A DNA stretch of 64,000 nucleotides from JBOEGW01 sp050633625 (GTDB taxonomy: Bacteria > Pseudomonadota > Alphaproteobacteria > Rhodobacterales > Rhodobacteraceae). The position numbers were made by a program, and so were the translations under genes. The stretch is taken from positions 186,001 to 250,000 of the forward strand of contig JBOEGW010000006.1 of NCBI GenBank assembly GCA_050633625.1, written 5' to 3'. Positions 33,218 through 42,144 of this stretch are shown here, one piece after another (the first letter of the stretch is position 1; the number at the start of each line of letters is the position of its first letter). The notes under the pieces are model-generated. The model was not told the DNA's origin. It made no database searches and saw nothing but the letters and a program-made list of their open reading frames with translations.

Positions 33218-34792
33218 GTGAAAATCGGGGTACCGAAGGAAACATTCGCGGGCGAAAACCGCGTTGCAATGACGCCGGAAAGTGCCGGCTTCTTGCAAAA
33301 GCTGGGCTATGATTGCCTGATCGAAAAAGGCGCAGGCGCTGCGGCTGGATTCTCAGATGCGGCCTATGAGGCGGCGGGCGTGACGGTTGTGAAAACCGCG
33401 GCCGCGCTGTTCAAGGATGCTGACATTATCGCCAAGGTGCGCCAGCCCTCGGCGGCGGAGCTGAAACGCGTTGTCAAGGGTAAGACTTTGATTTCGTTCT
33501 TCAATCCGGGCGGAAACGAAGAGGGCATGACCCAGGCGAAAGCCCAGGGCGCCAATGTGATCGCCATGGAAATGGTGCCTCGGATTTCGCGCGCTCAGAA
33601 AATGGACGCGCTGTCCTCGATGGCAAATATCGCTGGGTACCGCGCCGTTATTGAAGCCGGGAACAACTTTGGCCGTTTCTTCACGGGTCAAGTGACGGCG
33701 GCTGGTAAAGTGCCACCTGCTAAGGTTTTGGTCGTGGGGGCGGGCGTTGCCGGTTTGGCCGCGATCGGCACCTCGACATCGCTTGGCGCGATCACTTACG
33801 CTTTTGATGTGCGCCCAGAAGTGGCGGAACAAGTCGAATCGATGGGCGCTGAATTTGTTTATCTTGATTTTGAAGAAGAAGGCACAGACGGGGCGTCCAC
33901 GGGCGGATATGCGTCGGTGCAATCGGACGAATTTCGCGAAGCGCAGCTTGCCAAATTCCGCGAGCTGGCCCCGGACATTGACATCGTTATCACAACGGCC
34001 TTGATCCCGAACCGCGAAGCACCTGAGCTTTGGACCAAAGACATGGTCGAGATGATGAAGCCGGGTTCTGTGATCGTGGACCTTGCGGCAGAAAAGGGCG
34101 GCAATTGTAAGCTGACTGTCGCGGACGAGAAAATCGTCACCAAAAACGGCGTGACCATCATCGGGTACACCGATTTCCCGTCGCGCATGGCAACACAGGC
34201 CTCGTCGCTTTATGCCAACAACATTCGTCACATGATGTCGGATTTGACCCCTGAGAAAGACGGTCAGATCAATCACGACATGGAAGACGATGTGATCCGC
34301 GGCGCGACTGTCACCTTTGAGGGCGACATAACATTCCCGCCGCCCCCACCGAAGATCGCGGCGATTGCGGCCAAACCAAAGGCAGAAGCGCCTAAGGAAT
34401 TGACTGCGGAAGAGAAAAAAGAAGCCGAAGTTGCGGCCTTCAAGGCGCAAACCAAGAACCAAGTCACCCTTCTTGCGGTGGGTGGCCTTGCGCTGCTGGC
34501 GATCGGGCTTGTGGCCCCGGCCAGCTTTATGCAGCACTTCATTGTGTTCGTGCTCTCGGTCTTCATCGGGTTCCAGGTCATCTGGGGCGTGGCGCATTCG
34601 CTGCACACACCGCTCATGGCCGTGACCAACGCGATTTCGTCGATCATTATCCTCGGCGCGCTGATGCAGATTGGATCGGGCTCTGCGCTCGTGATTATCC
34701 TTGCGGCGCTGTCGGTGTTCATGGCCGGGATCAACATCTTTGGCGGTTTCCTCGTCACGCGGCGCATGCTCGCCATGTTCCAGAAATCGTAA
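33218..34792 (+). CDS. pntA: NAD(P) transhydrogenase subunit alpha
   Basis: 524 residues, starting at the GTG 33218 with AAGGA upstream; MKIGVPKETFAGENRVAMTP is the standard PntA N-terminus. RAQKMDALSSMANIAGYRAV is the NAD-binding RQD-like region. VLVVGAGVAGLAAIGTSTSLG (about 170-190) is the Rossmann loop. After an acidic, proline-rich linker, the last 100 residues form about four membrane helices. With PntB it couples proton flow to hydride transfer from NADH to NADP+. Confidence 0.96.
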   Translation: MKIGVPKETFAGENRVAMTPESAGFLQKLGYDCLIEKGAGAAAGFSDAAYEAAGVTVVKTAAALFKDADIIAKVRQPSAAELKRVVKGKTLISFFNPGGNEEGMTQAKAQGANVIAMEMVPRISRAQKMDALSSMANIAGYRAVIEAGNNFGRFFTGQVTAAGKVPPAKVLVVGAGVAGLAAIGTSTSLGAITYAFDVRPEVAEQVESMGAEFVYLDFEEEGTDGASTGGYASVQSDEFREAQLAKFRELAPDIDIVITTALIPNREAPELWTKDMVEMMKPGSVIVDLAAEKGGNCKLTVADEKIVTKNGVTIIGYTDFPSRMATQASSLYANNIRHMMSDLTPEKDGQINHDMEDDVIRGATVTFEGDITFPPPPPKIAAIAAKPKAEAPKELTAEEKKEAEVAAFKAQTKNQVTLLAVGGLALLAIGLVAPASFMQHFIVFVLSVFIGFQVIWGVAHSLHTPLMAVTNAISSIIILGALMQIGSGSALVIILAALSVFMAGINIFGGFLVTRRMLAMFQKS

Positions 34793-34804
34793 GGGGTACG
34801 CATC

Positions 34805-36280
34805 ATGGAATTCGGATTTACAACAGCGGCTTACGTGGTCGCAGCTATCCTCTTCATCCTGTCGCTAGGCGGCCTTTCGGGGCAAGAAAGCGCAAAACGC
34901 GCCGTGTGGTACGGCATTGTCGGCATGGCGCTGGCGGTGTTTGCGACCTTGATCGGACCGGGCGCGGGGCTTTGGCTTTTGTCCATCGTTTTGATCGCGG
35001 CGGGCGGCGTCATCGGCTATTACGTGGCCACAAAAGTGCAAATGACCGAGATGCCACAGCTTGTGGCGGCGATGCACTCGCTGGTTGGTTTGGCGGCGGT
35101 GTTCGTTGGCTTCAACGCGCATATTGAGATTGGGTATGTCGCCAATCTTATCGCTTCTGCACCAAGTTCGCTGAATGCGGCGGGTCTGGAAGCTTGGATG
35201 CACGACCAGCATCTTGGCACTTTCGCGGCGTTGATTGCGCATAAAACACCAGTTGAGCTGAACATCCTGCGGGTCGAGTTGTTCCTTGGGATTTTCATCG
35301 GTGCTGTGACGTTCACGGGGTCGGTGATTGCCTATGGTAAGCTGGCGGGCAAGGTGACATCGGCGGCGCAAAAGCTGCCCGGTGGACACATGCTGAACGC
35401 AGGCGCGGCTATCATTTCGTTGATTGCCTTGTTATGGTACACAGGCACTGGCGGGTTTTTGCCACTGGCGATCATGACCTTGGCGGCGCTGTTTATCGGC
35501 TATCACTTGATTATGGGCATTGGCGGCGCGGATATGCCGGTAGTGGTCTCGATGCTCAACTCCTATTCGGGCTGGGCAGCGGCGGCGATTGGCTTTTCGC
35601 TCGGCAACGACCTTTTGATTGTTGTGGGCGCGCTGGTTGGCTCGTCCGGGGCAATTTTGTCCTACATCATGTGTAAGGCGATGAACCGGAGCTTTGTGTC
35701 GGTCATTTTGGGCGGCTTTGGTGGCCCGGCTGGCGAGCAGATGGAAATCGACGGGGAACAGGTCGCGATTGATGCGGATGGCGTTGCTGCTGCGCTCAAT
35801 GACGGTCAGGAAATCGTGATTGTTCCGGGCTACGGCATGGCGGTGGCACAGGCGCAACAAGCGGTGTCTGAGCTGACCAACAAGCTGCGCGCGAAGGGCA
35901 AGAACGTGCGGTTCGCGATCCACCCGGTTGCTGGGCGTTTGCCTGGGCACATGAACGTGCTCTTGGCGGAAGCGAAGGTGCCTTATGACATCGTGCTGGA
36001 AATGGACGAAATCAACGAGGACTTCCCGACAACGGATGTGGTGATCGTGATTGGCTCCAACGACATTGTGAACCCTGCCGCACAGGAAGACCCGAACAGC
36101 CCGATCGCTGGGATGCCGGTTCTGGAAGTGTGGAAGGCCAAGCAGGTGTTTGTCTCCAAACGGGGGCAGGGCACCGGCTATTCCGGCATCGAGAACCCGC
36201 TGTTTTACAAGGAAAACACGCGGATGTTCTATGGCGATGCGAAGGACTCTGTGTCGAGCCTTTTGCCGCTCATCGACTAA
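34805..36280 (+). CDS. pntB: NAD(P) transhydrogenase subunit beta
   Basis: 491 residues, 12 bases after pntA, forming an operon. The N-terminal part (to about 260) has eight or so membrane helices, including VAAMHSLVGLAAVFVGFNAH, which is the proton-channel histidine region. The C-terminal domain binds NADP(H): VIVPGYGMAVAQAQQAVSEL, then RFAIHPVAGRLPGHMNVLLA and VVIVIGSNDIVNPAAQEDP. Both subunits look intact. A strong terminator follows. Confidence 0.97.
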   Translation: MEFGFTTAAYVVAAILFILSLGGLSGQESAKRAVWYGIVGMALAVFATLIGPGAGLWLLSIVLIAAGGVIGYYVATKVQMTEMPQLVAAMHSLVGLAAVFVGFNAHIEIGYVANLIASAPSSLNAAGLEAWMHDQHLGTFAALIAHKTPVELNILRVELFLGIFIGAVTFTGSVIAYGKLAGKVTSAAQKLPGGHMLNAGAAIISLIALLWYTGTGGFLPLAIMTLAALFIGYHLIMGIGGADMPVVVSMLNSYSGWAAAAIGFSLGNDLLIVVGALVGSSGAILSYIMCKAMNRSFVSVILGGFGGPAGEQMEIDGEQVAIDADGVAAALNDGQEIVIVPGYGMAVAQAQQAVSELTNKLRAKGKNVRFAIHPVAGRLPGHMNVLLAEAKVPYDIVLEMDEINEDFPTTDVVIVIGSNDIVNPAAQEDPNSPIAGMPVLEVWKAKQVFVSKRGQGTGYSGIENPLFYKENTRMFYGDAKDSVSSLLPLID

Positions 36281-36300
36281 GTCGGTCTTACAAAAATGCA

Positions 36301-36333
36301 AAAAGCCCTGGTGGAAACGCCGGGGCTTTTTTG
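36301..36333 (+). terminator. Terminator of the pntAB operon
   Basis: AAAAGCCC (36301-36308) pairs with GGGCTTTT (36323-36330) and is followed by a T run. It lies 20 bases after the pntB stop. Confidence 0.9.
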
Positions 36334-36356
36334 TTGCTTGGGCGGTGTGGAGGTGG

Positions 36357-36406
36357 CCGGGGGCGCTGCCCCCGGACCCCCGAGGTATTTTGAAAACAAG
36401 GAAGGG
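36357..36406 (+). repeat. Intergenic hairpin-core repeat, copy C
   Basis: A perfect hairpin CCGGGGGC-GCT-GCCCCCGG (36357-36375) is followed by CCCCCGAGGTATTTTGAAAA and then CAAGGAAGGG. It sits downstream of the pntAB terminator. Confidence 0.8.
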
Positions 36407-36481
36407 GAAGGGGTGGCTTGCGCGACTCGCGGTGATTTGCGAGGCTTTGGGTCTTATTTATAGATTTTGGGGAGGGTTGAG

Positions 36482-37540
36482 ATGCCTGTTGTTTCTGGGC
36501 CGGTGACGCTGTTTATGGGGCCGCTCACTGTGGGGGCGCCGGATGATTTAGAGGCGGCGATCATTGATTTTATTGGGGCGGCACAGTCTGAGCTTTTGGT
36601 ATCGGTGCAGGAGTTGGATCATCGTCCAATTGCGGAAGCGTTGATTGCGGCGCGGCGCAGAGGCGTTTATGTGCGCGTGATTTTGGAGCAGGATTATTTG
36701 CGAGAAGCGCGCCCACCGGAGGCTGATAGTCTTGGGACGCATGAGGTGAACCGGGAGCTCCTGACTCGGATTTTGCGCGCCGGGATTGATGCGAAGGCGG
36801 ATTATAACCCGTCCATTTTCCACCAGAAATTTATCATACGCGACAGGGCGGCGGTGCTGACCGGATCGACGAATTTCACAACAACCGGCGTCACCAAGAA
36901 CCTCAATCACATAGCTGTGGTCTTGGACGCTGAGGTGGCGCGCGAATATGGGCGCGAGTTTGCGCAGATCAGGCGCGGCATTTTTGGCAAGCGTAGCCTG
37001 GAAACGCCGCGTCGTCCGCTCGAGGATCATTTTGTCGGGGGGGTGCGGCTCAAGCCTTTGTTCGCGCCTGACCATGCGCCGGAAATGGAATTCATCAAGC
37101 AAATGATCAAGGCGAAATCGCGGATTGATTTTGCTGCTTTCACCTTTGCGCAAAGCTCTGGCATTGATGATGCGCTCGTCAATGCGCGCGAAAAGGGCGT
37201 GAGTGTGACCGGCGTTTTGGATCGGCGGCAGGCGAACCAATCCTGGGCGGCCAAACATACTTTGCAAGCGGGGAATGTGGCGTTGCATCAGAACCGGACC
37301 GGCACCGGGGTGCGGAAAATCCACCATAAACTCATGACGATAGATGACACGCTGACGATCATTGGCAGCTTTAATTACACAGGCCCTGCGAACCTCACGA
37401 ATGATGAAAATATCATGGTGTTTGGGGATTTGGATTTGCCAGATGGCCCCGCGAAAGACGCTGCACAGGTGCTTGGCCGCTATGCGCGCGGCGAAATTGA
37501 GCGGATCATTTTGGAGCAGGGGGAGCCGATTTTGCCTTAG
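36482..37540 (+). CDS. Phospholipase D-like (HKD) protein
   Basis: 352 residues from the ATG at 36482, which follows GGAGGG. Two HKD motifs are present: SIFHQKFIIRDRAAVLTGST and KIHHKLMTIDDTLTIIGSFN, each H-x-K-x4-D with the G(S)xN(F/Y) tail. Such pairs form one active site that cleaves phosphodiester bonds in phospholipids or nucleic acids; many bacterial members are endonucleases. No signal peptide or membrane helix is seen, so it is probably cytoplasmic. It ends 4 bases inside the convergent pseudouridine synthase gene. Confidence 0.85.
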   Translation: MPVVSGPVTLFMGPLTVGAPDDLEAAIIDFIGAAQSELLVSVQELDHRPIAEALIAARRRGVYVRVILEQDYLREARPPEADSLGTHEVNRELLTRILRAGIDAKADYNPSIFHQKFIIRDRAAVLTGSTNFTTTGVTKNLNHIAVVLDAEVAREYGREFAQIRRGIFGKRSLETPRRPLEDHFVGGVRLKPLFAPDHAPEMEFIKQMIKAKSRIDFAAFTFAQSSGIDDALVNAREKGVSVTGVLDRRQANQSWAAKHTLQAGNVALHQNRTGTGVRKIHHKLMTIDDTLTIIGSFNYTGPANLTNDENIMVFGDLDLPDGPAKDAAQVLGRYARGEIERIILEQGEPILP

Positions 37541-38079
37541 GCCTCTCGCCAGGTGCCGGGCGCGAGACCGTCAAGGCTCCAGTCCCCAATCCGCCAACGC
37601 ACGAGCCGCAAAGTCGGAAAGCCAATCGCCGCCGTCATGCGCCGCACTTGGCGGTTCTTGCCTTCCGAAAGTGTCAGCTCGATCCAAGTGTCGGGCACCG
37701 ATTTGCGAAACCGCACAGGTGGGGTGCGCGGCCAGAGTTCGGGCGCCTCAATCAGCCGGGCACCGGCGGGGCGAGTCACCCCGTCTTTGAGCGTGATCCC
37801 TTGGCGCAACGGGGCGAGATCGGCGTCTTTGGGCGCGCCTTCCACTTGCACAAGGTAGGTTTTTTCAACTTTGTGTTTGGGGTTCGAAAGCCGCGCTTGA
37901 AGTCGGCCATCATCAGTGAGCAGCACCAATCCTTCGCTATCACGGTCAAGCCGCCCCGCCGGATAAACCCCCGGAACATCAACATATTCTGACAGGGTTG
38001 GGCGCGGCGAAGGGCTTTTGACATCTGTGAATTGGGTCAAAACGCCGAAGGGTTTGTTGAGGAGAATGAGCCGGGACAT
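37537..38079 (-). CDS. rluE: 23S rRNA pseudouridine synthase, RluE type
   Basis: 180 residues. The catalytic segment YPAGRLDRDSEGLVLLTDDG contains the aspartate of the RluA/RsuA group. The start RLILLNKPFGVLTQFTD and LSEGKNRQVRRMTAAIGFPT match the RluE subgroup, which modifies U2457 of 23S rRNA. It lacks the N-terminal S4 domain found in RsuA/RluB, in line with RluE. Its 3' end overlaps the phospholipase-like gene by 4 bases on the opposite strand. Confidence 0.9.
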   Translation of the reverse strand: MSRLILLNKPFGVLTQFTDVKSPSPRPTLSEYVDVPGVYPAGRLDRDSEGLVLLTDDGRLQARLSNPKHKVEKTYLVQVEGAPKDADLAPLRQGITLKDGVTRPAGARLIEAPELWPRTPPVRFRKSVPDTWIELTLSEGKNRQVRRMTAAIGFPTLRLVRWRIGDWSLDGLAPGTWREA

Positions 38080-38157
38080 GCCTCGCCATACAGGGGTCGC
38101 GGATTTTTTTCACCCCCCAATGAAATTTTTTCTTGATCGAAATGAAAAACCGCCGCA

Positions 38158-38265
38158 TATGGCGCTCAAGACGCCAACGCACGCGCCTCTGGCTGGGCCA
38201 CATGCCCACTTGTTTATGTAGCGACGGTAACGTCTCCTTGGAACCTTGGGGCATTGCGCCCCTGT
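38158..38265 (+). ncRNA. Structured leader upstream of ornithine decarboxylase (speF-motif-like)
   Basis: Four short hairpins lie in the 110 bases before the decarboxylase gene: TGGCG/CGCCA (38160-38176), TGGGC/GCCCA (38194-38208), GACG-GTAA-CGTC (38223-38234, tetraloop) and GGGGC/GCCCC (38248-38262). Alphaproteobacterial ornithine decarboxylase genes of this COG0019 type are known to carry the speF leader motif. I cannot verify the consensus from memory, so this is an inference from gene identity and structure. A 20-codon frame starts at 38158 and stops at 38221, ending just before the third hairpin. Confidence 0.5.
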
Positions 38266-38281
38266 CTTGTGGAGATTTCCC

Positions 38282-39439
38282 ATGACCTACGCTGCACCGG
38301 GCTTTGCGCCCGCTCTCTCTCCGTTTGAAACCGCTTTGGCCACGATGATTGTGGACCGTCCGACGCTTGTGATCGATGTGGATCGTGTGGCGCGGCAATA
38401 TGCGGCGCTGGCCCAAGGGCTTGGTGCGGCGCGTATTCATTATGCCGTCAAGGCGAACCCGCATCCGGCGGTGATTGCGCAGCTTGTGGCATGTGGATCG
38501 CATTTTGATGCGGCGTCGCGCGGCGAGATTGAATTGTGCTTGTCGCAGGGCGCGCGCCCGGATCAGATCTCCTTTGGAAACACAATCAAACGCGCGTCTG
38601 ACATTGCCTTTGCGCATGCTTCTGGCCTCACGTTGTTTGCGGCTGATGCCGAACCTGAGCTTGAGAAGATCGCCGCTCATGCGCCGGGGGCTTCGGTCTA
38701 TATTCGTGTGATCGTTGAAAATTCCGAGGCTGACTGGCCGTTGAGCCGCAAGTTTGGTTGTCGCGATGGGCTTGTGCCTGCTTTGTTTGATCATGCTTTG
38801 GCGCTTGGGCTTTCGCCGGTTGGCTTGTCCTTTCATGTGGGCAGCCAAACCCGACGTGCAGAAATGTGGACCGGGGTTTTGGATCATGTTGCGCATGTTT
38901 GGGCGGACCTCAAAGCGCGCGGTCATGCGCTTTCTTTGCTCAATATTGGCGGGGGCTTTCCGGCGTTTTACGGTGAGGCCGTTGAGGCGCCTACGATCTA
39001 TGCCGCCCGTGTCATGGGGCTTATTCGCGAGCGTTTTGGTGATGTTGCGCATGTGATGGCCGAGCCGGGCCGGGGCATGGTTGCGGAAGCTGGCGCGATT
39101 ATTGCTGAGTGTTTGCTTGTGTCGAAAAAGTCGACCTCTGACAGCCACCGTTGGGTGTATCTCGACATTGGCCGCTTTTCTGGCTTGGCTGAAACCGAAG
39201 GCGAAGCGATCCGCTATCAGCTGATCACGCCGCATGATGGGGGCGCGGTTGGGCCGTGCATTTTGGCGGGGCCGTCTTGCGATAGTGCTGATGTCTTGTA
39301 CGAAAAGCGCCCGATTGAATTGCCGCTGGCGCTTGCCTCAGGGGATCGCATCATCATCCAGAATGCGGGAGCGTATACCTCGTCCTATTCTTCGGTTGGG
39401 TTCAATGGGTTCCCACCCTTGGATGTGGTGATTGTCTAA
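38282..39439 (+). CDS. speC: Type III PLP-dependent decarboxylase (ornithine decarboxylase-like)
   Basis: 385 residues from the ATG at 38282, with GTGGAG upstream. It has the alanine-racemase-fold barrel with the PLP lysine in HYAVKANPHPAV (near residue 60), SFHVGSQTRRAE, the glycine loop LNIGGGFPAFYG and EPGRGMVAEAG. Cys and Asp in GPSCDSADVL are the substrate-binding/catalytic residues of eukaryotic-type ornithine decarboxylases. The protein thus probably makes putrescine from ornithine; lysine is a possible alternative. The leader RNA upstream suggests post-transcriptional control. Confidence 0.9.
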   Translation: MTYAAPGFAPALSPFETALATMIVDRPTLVIDVDRVARQYAALAQGLGAARIHYAVKANPHPAVIAQLVACGSHFDAASRGEIELCLSQGARPDQISFGNTIKRASDIAFAHASGLTLFAADAEPELEKIAAHAPGASVYIRVIVENSEADWPLSRKFGCRDGLVPALFDHALALGLSPVGLSFHVGSQTRRAEMWTGVLDHVAHVWADLKARGHALSLLNIGGGFPAFYGEAVEAPTIYAARVMGLIRERFGDVAHVMAEPGRGMVAEAGAIIAECLLVSKKSTSDSHRWVYLDIGRFSGLAETEGEAIRYQLITPHDGGAVGPCILAGPSCDSADVLYEKRPIELPLALASGDRIIIQNAGAYTSSYSSVGFNGFPPLDVVIV

Positions 39440-39527
39440 CCCTTGTGGCGTGACAATCGACCACTGTTTTGGGTCTTTGTATCTGTGTAATATGTGCGCT
39501 CAGGCGTGATGAACAAAGGCCCAAAAC

Positions 39528-40814
39528 ATGGCGACGATCAAAGACCACGAGCTGCGCTATGCGCTTGCCAATGAGCTGCACGCGCGGCCATTTCCTTCGG
39601 TCGATGCGCCTTGTTTTGCTGCCTTTTTGGCTGTGAAACGCCCGGAAAATGCTGTGGCGCGGGATCGGGCGGCGGATATTGCGCATTTGCATGTGCTGCT
39701 TGATCGCTACGGCGCGGCGCACCCGCAGCCGGGTGCGAACCACTATTTTGGCGAAATCGGCAAATACCGTCTCAAATGGGAACAGCACACCGAATTCGTG
39801 ACCTATACGATATTTGGCGATGGAAATTCTCATCAACCCTTTGATCCGAACGCCTTTGATGTGTTTCCGGCGGAGTGGTTGGCCGAAATTCCGGGGGTGC
39901 GGGTGAGTTCGGCTTTGATCCGGGTCGAACCCTTGCCTGCCGAGGAATTGATCCGCAAAAAAATCGACACTTGGTTCGTGCCGGAAAGCGTGGCGGCGGC
40001 TTATGTCTTGGACCGGGATGCGATTGTGGCGGGGGATTTTCGCATCGACCAAGGGGGGCATTTGCGCTTTGCTGTGTTTGCCGGGACATCCTGTAGCGCG
40101 CGCCGCATTGGCCGGATTGTTCAGCGCATTTGCGAGATCGAGACCTATAAACAAATGTCGATGCTGGGCCTGGCGCGGGCGCGCAATATTCAATCGCGAT
40201 TGTCTGGGGTTGGCGAGGAATTGTCGGGCCTTGTGGCGGGCATGGGCGAGGCGGATGCGGGGTCTGAGGAGCGGTTGAGCGAACTGTTACAGATTTCTGC
40301 CGAGCTTGAACAAATCACCGCGCAGACGTCGTTTCGCTTCGGCGCGACAGGGGCCTACGAGGCGATTGTTGGTCAGCGAATTTCGGTGATGCGTGAGGAA
40401 CGGTGGGATGGGCGCCAGACGTTCAATGAGTTCATGACGCGCCGCTATGATCCGGCGATGCGCACCGTGAAATCGGTGGAGCGCCAGCTGCACGACATGG
40501 CCGAACGGTCGATGCGGGCTGGGGATTTATTGCGGACCCGGGTCGACGTGGAACGCTCCGCGCAAAACCAGAAATTGCTCGAAAGCATGGATCGACGCGC
40601 GGATCTTCAATTGCGTTTGCAAGAAACTGTTGAAGGGTTGTCTGTCGTCGCAATCAGCTATTATGCCGTGTCGCTCTTGGCTTATTTGGTCGAGCCACTG
40701 GCGTATGAATTTGGCCTCGACAAGAGCCTTGCCAAGGCGGCGCTTGTGGTGCCGGTCTTGTTGTTGGTCTGGGCGTCCGGGCGCGCCATTCGTAAGCGCT
40801 TGATCCACAAATAG
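39528..40814 (+). CDS. DUF3422 family protein
   Basis: 428 residues. The start DHELRYALANELHARPFPSV and the block FHELHARPF-like arrangement are the family signature. The C-terminus has two hydrophobic segments (SVVAISYYAVSLLAYLVEPL and AALVVPVLLLVWASG) that may form membrane helices. Coiled-coil-rich helices precede them (about 200-370). The family is found in alpha- and betaproteobacteria and has no assigned role. The gene stands alone, 88 bases after the decarboxylase gene. Confidence 0.93.
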   Translation: MATIKDHELRYALANELHARPFPSVDAPCFAAFLAVKRPENAVARDRAADIAHLHVLLDRYGAAHPQPGANHYFGEIGKYRLKWEQHTEFVTYTIFGDGNSHQPFDPNAFDVFPAEWLAEIPGVRVSSALIRVEPLPAEELIRKKIDTWFVPESVAAAYVLDRDAIVAGDFRIDQGGHLRFAVFAGTSCSARRIGRIVQRICEIETYKQMSMLGLARARNIQSRLSGVGEELSGLVAGMGEADAGSEERLSELLQISAELEQITAQTSFRFGATGAYEAIVGQRISVMREERWDGRQTFNEFMTRRYDPAMRTVKSVERQLHDMAERSMRAGDLLRTRVDVERSAQNQKLLESMDRRADLQLRLQETVEGLSVVAISYYAVSLLAYLVEPLAYEFGLDKSLAKAALVVPVLLLVWASGRAIRKRLIHK

Positions 40815-40820
40815 CGCGGG

Positions 40821-41870
40821 CTATGCGGTGCGCGCTGCGCCGACAGCTTTGCCATTCAGCGCCCGGTCCGTGGCCCATCCGCCGGCCCCGATTGCGACCA
40901 AGGCGATTATCGCGGCGAGAGATAAAGTCGGGATGCCAGCCAGACCAGCGCCCAAAGTGCAGCCGCCCGCCAAGACACCACCAATCCCCATCAAGACCGC
41001 GCCGCCGGTATAGCGCCCGGTTTCGGTTGGGGAGGAAAAGCTTTGCCATTTGAACGACTTAAAGGCGAGTGATGCGGCCAAAGCGCCGAGCAGCGTGCCC
41101 CCCACCAACCCGGTGCCAAACCCCGCAGGCACAGCGCTTGACGCGATGATGTAGAACAAAGCCTCGCTCATAGGCGCTGTGAAGGACAGGCTTTCCAGCG
41201 CGACCGGATCAAAATCATCATACAAAATGTAGCCCGTTCCAAGCCAGCCAAGCGGCACCAAAAGCCCAACCAGCGCCGCGCCACTCAACAGCTGGATTGA
41301 GGCTCCCGAGCGCAGCGCAACGACAAGCGCGATCAGGGAGATGACAGCGCCCCAAACCAGCCCGCCGCCGGGCAAGGACGCCAGATCGACCGCCGCGCCA
41401 AACCCAACTGTCAGATCCCCAAGCGCAACCCGTAGGGGCGCCAAAACGCCTTTCAAAGTCGCATGGGCAACCACAGCAAAGACAATGACAACGCTCAGGG
41501 CGCGCAGGTTGCCGCCGCCGCCCAACACTGTCAGGCGAGAGATGCAACCGCGGGTCAACACCATCCCGGCGCCAAACATCAATCCACCAAGCACAATGCC
41601 CAAGACCGGCACATCGCCTGCCAGCAAACGGTGATCTACAAAGCTGATCAGCCCGGCCGCGACCAAGGCTTGCGTGCCCATCACGGCCACCGCGAGCGCC
41701 AAGGCCCAAACCCCAGCCGCTTGCCGCCGATCAGGCCCCGCGACAACAGCGCGCCGAAAACAAAACGCCGTCCGCTGCGCCAAAACGCCAAAACAGATGC
41801 CCAGCACCAGCGCAAAATAGACGGCCGCTTGGGGCGCAGTCAGGGTTTCAAATCCAAAGCTTTCGAACAT
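40821..41870 (-). CDS. YeeE/YedE family sulfur-compound transporter
   Basis: 349 residues with about ten membrane helices. Two conserved cysteine motifs mark this family: MVLTRGCISRLTVLGGGGNL and VLAGGCTLGAGLAG. These cysteines carry thiosulfate in the characterised homologue TsuA. The protein is the fused, two-half form. It probably imports thiosulfate or another sulfur-containing ion, but no sulfur-oxidation genes are nearby. It is convergent with DUF3422 with a 6-base gap. Confidence 0.9.
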   Translation of the reverse strand: MFESFGFETLTAPQAAVYFALVLGICFGVLAQRTAFCFRRAVVAGPDRRQAAGVWALALAVAVMGTQALVAAGLISFVDHRLLAGDVPVLGIVLGGLMFGAGMVLTRGCISRLTVLGGGGNLRALSVVIVFAVVAHATLKGVLAPLRVALGDLTVGFGAAVDLASLPGGGLVWGAVISLIALVVALRSGASIQLLSGAALVGLLVPLGWLGTGYILYDDFDPVALESLSFTAPMSEALFYIIASSAVPAGFGTGLVGGTLLGALAASLAFKSFKWQSFSSPTETGRYTGGAVLMGIGGVLAGGCTLGAGLAGIPTLSLAAIIALVAIGAGGWATDRALNGKAVGAARTA

Positions 41871-42144
41871 GGCGCGCTTTCCCGTTTTTAGAACATTCTC
41901 CCATTAGCCCACGAAAATGCTGCAAATCAAGCATTACAATAGGTGAATGCGTGGCGCGAAGCGGGAAGCTGTTCCCCAGCCCCCTTGTGGGCAGGACGGC
42001 TTTCTTGCCATGTGTGGTGCCGCGAACTTTGTCCCCATGCGGGGCCTCGGTCTGGCGACTCTGGTCTTTTTTGCGCAAGCATCGCCTGCGCTTGACCATT
42101 GCGCCTTCGCCCGCCACTCTCGCGCGAAAAGAAAGAGGTCCACT

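Noticed and set aside
41947..42144. Longer argE start at 41947
   Set aside because: The extra 66 residues are basic and cysteine-containing without family similarity; the ATG at 42145 has a good ribosome-binding site and matches ArgE N-termini.
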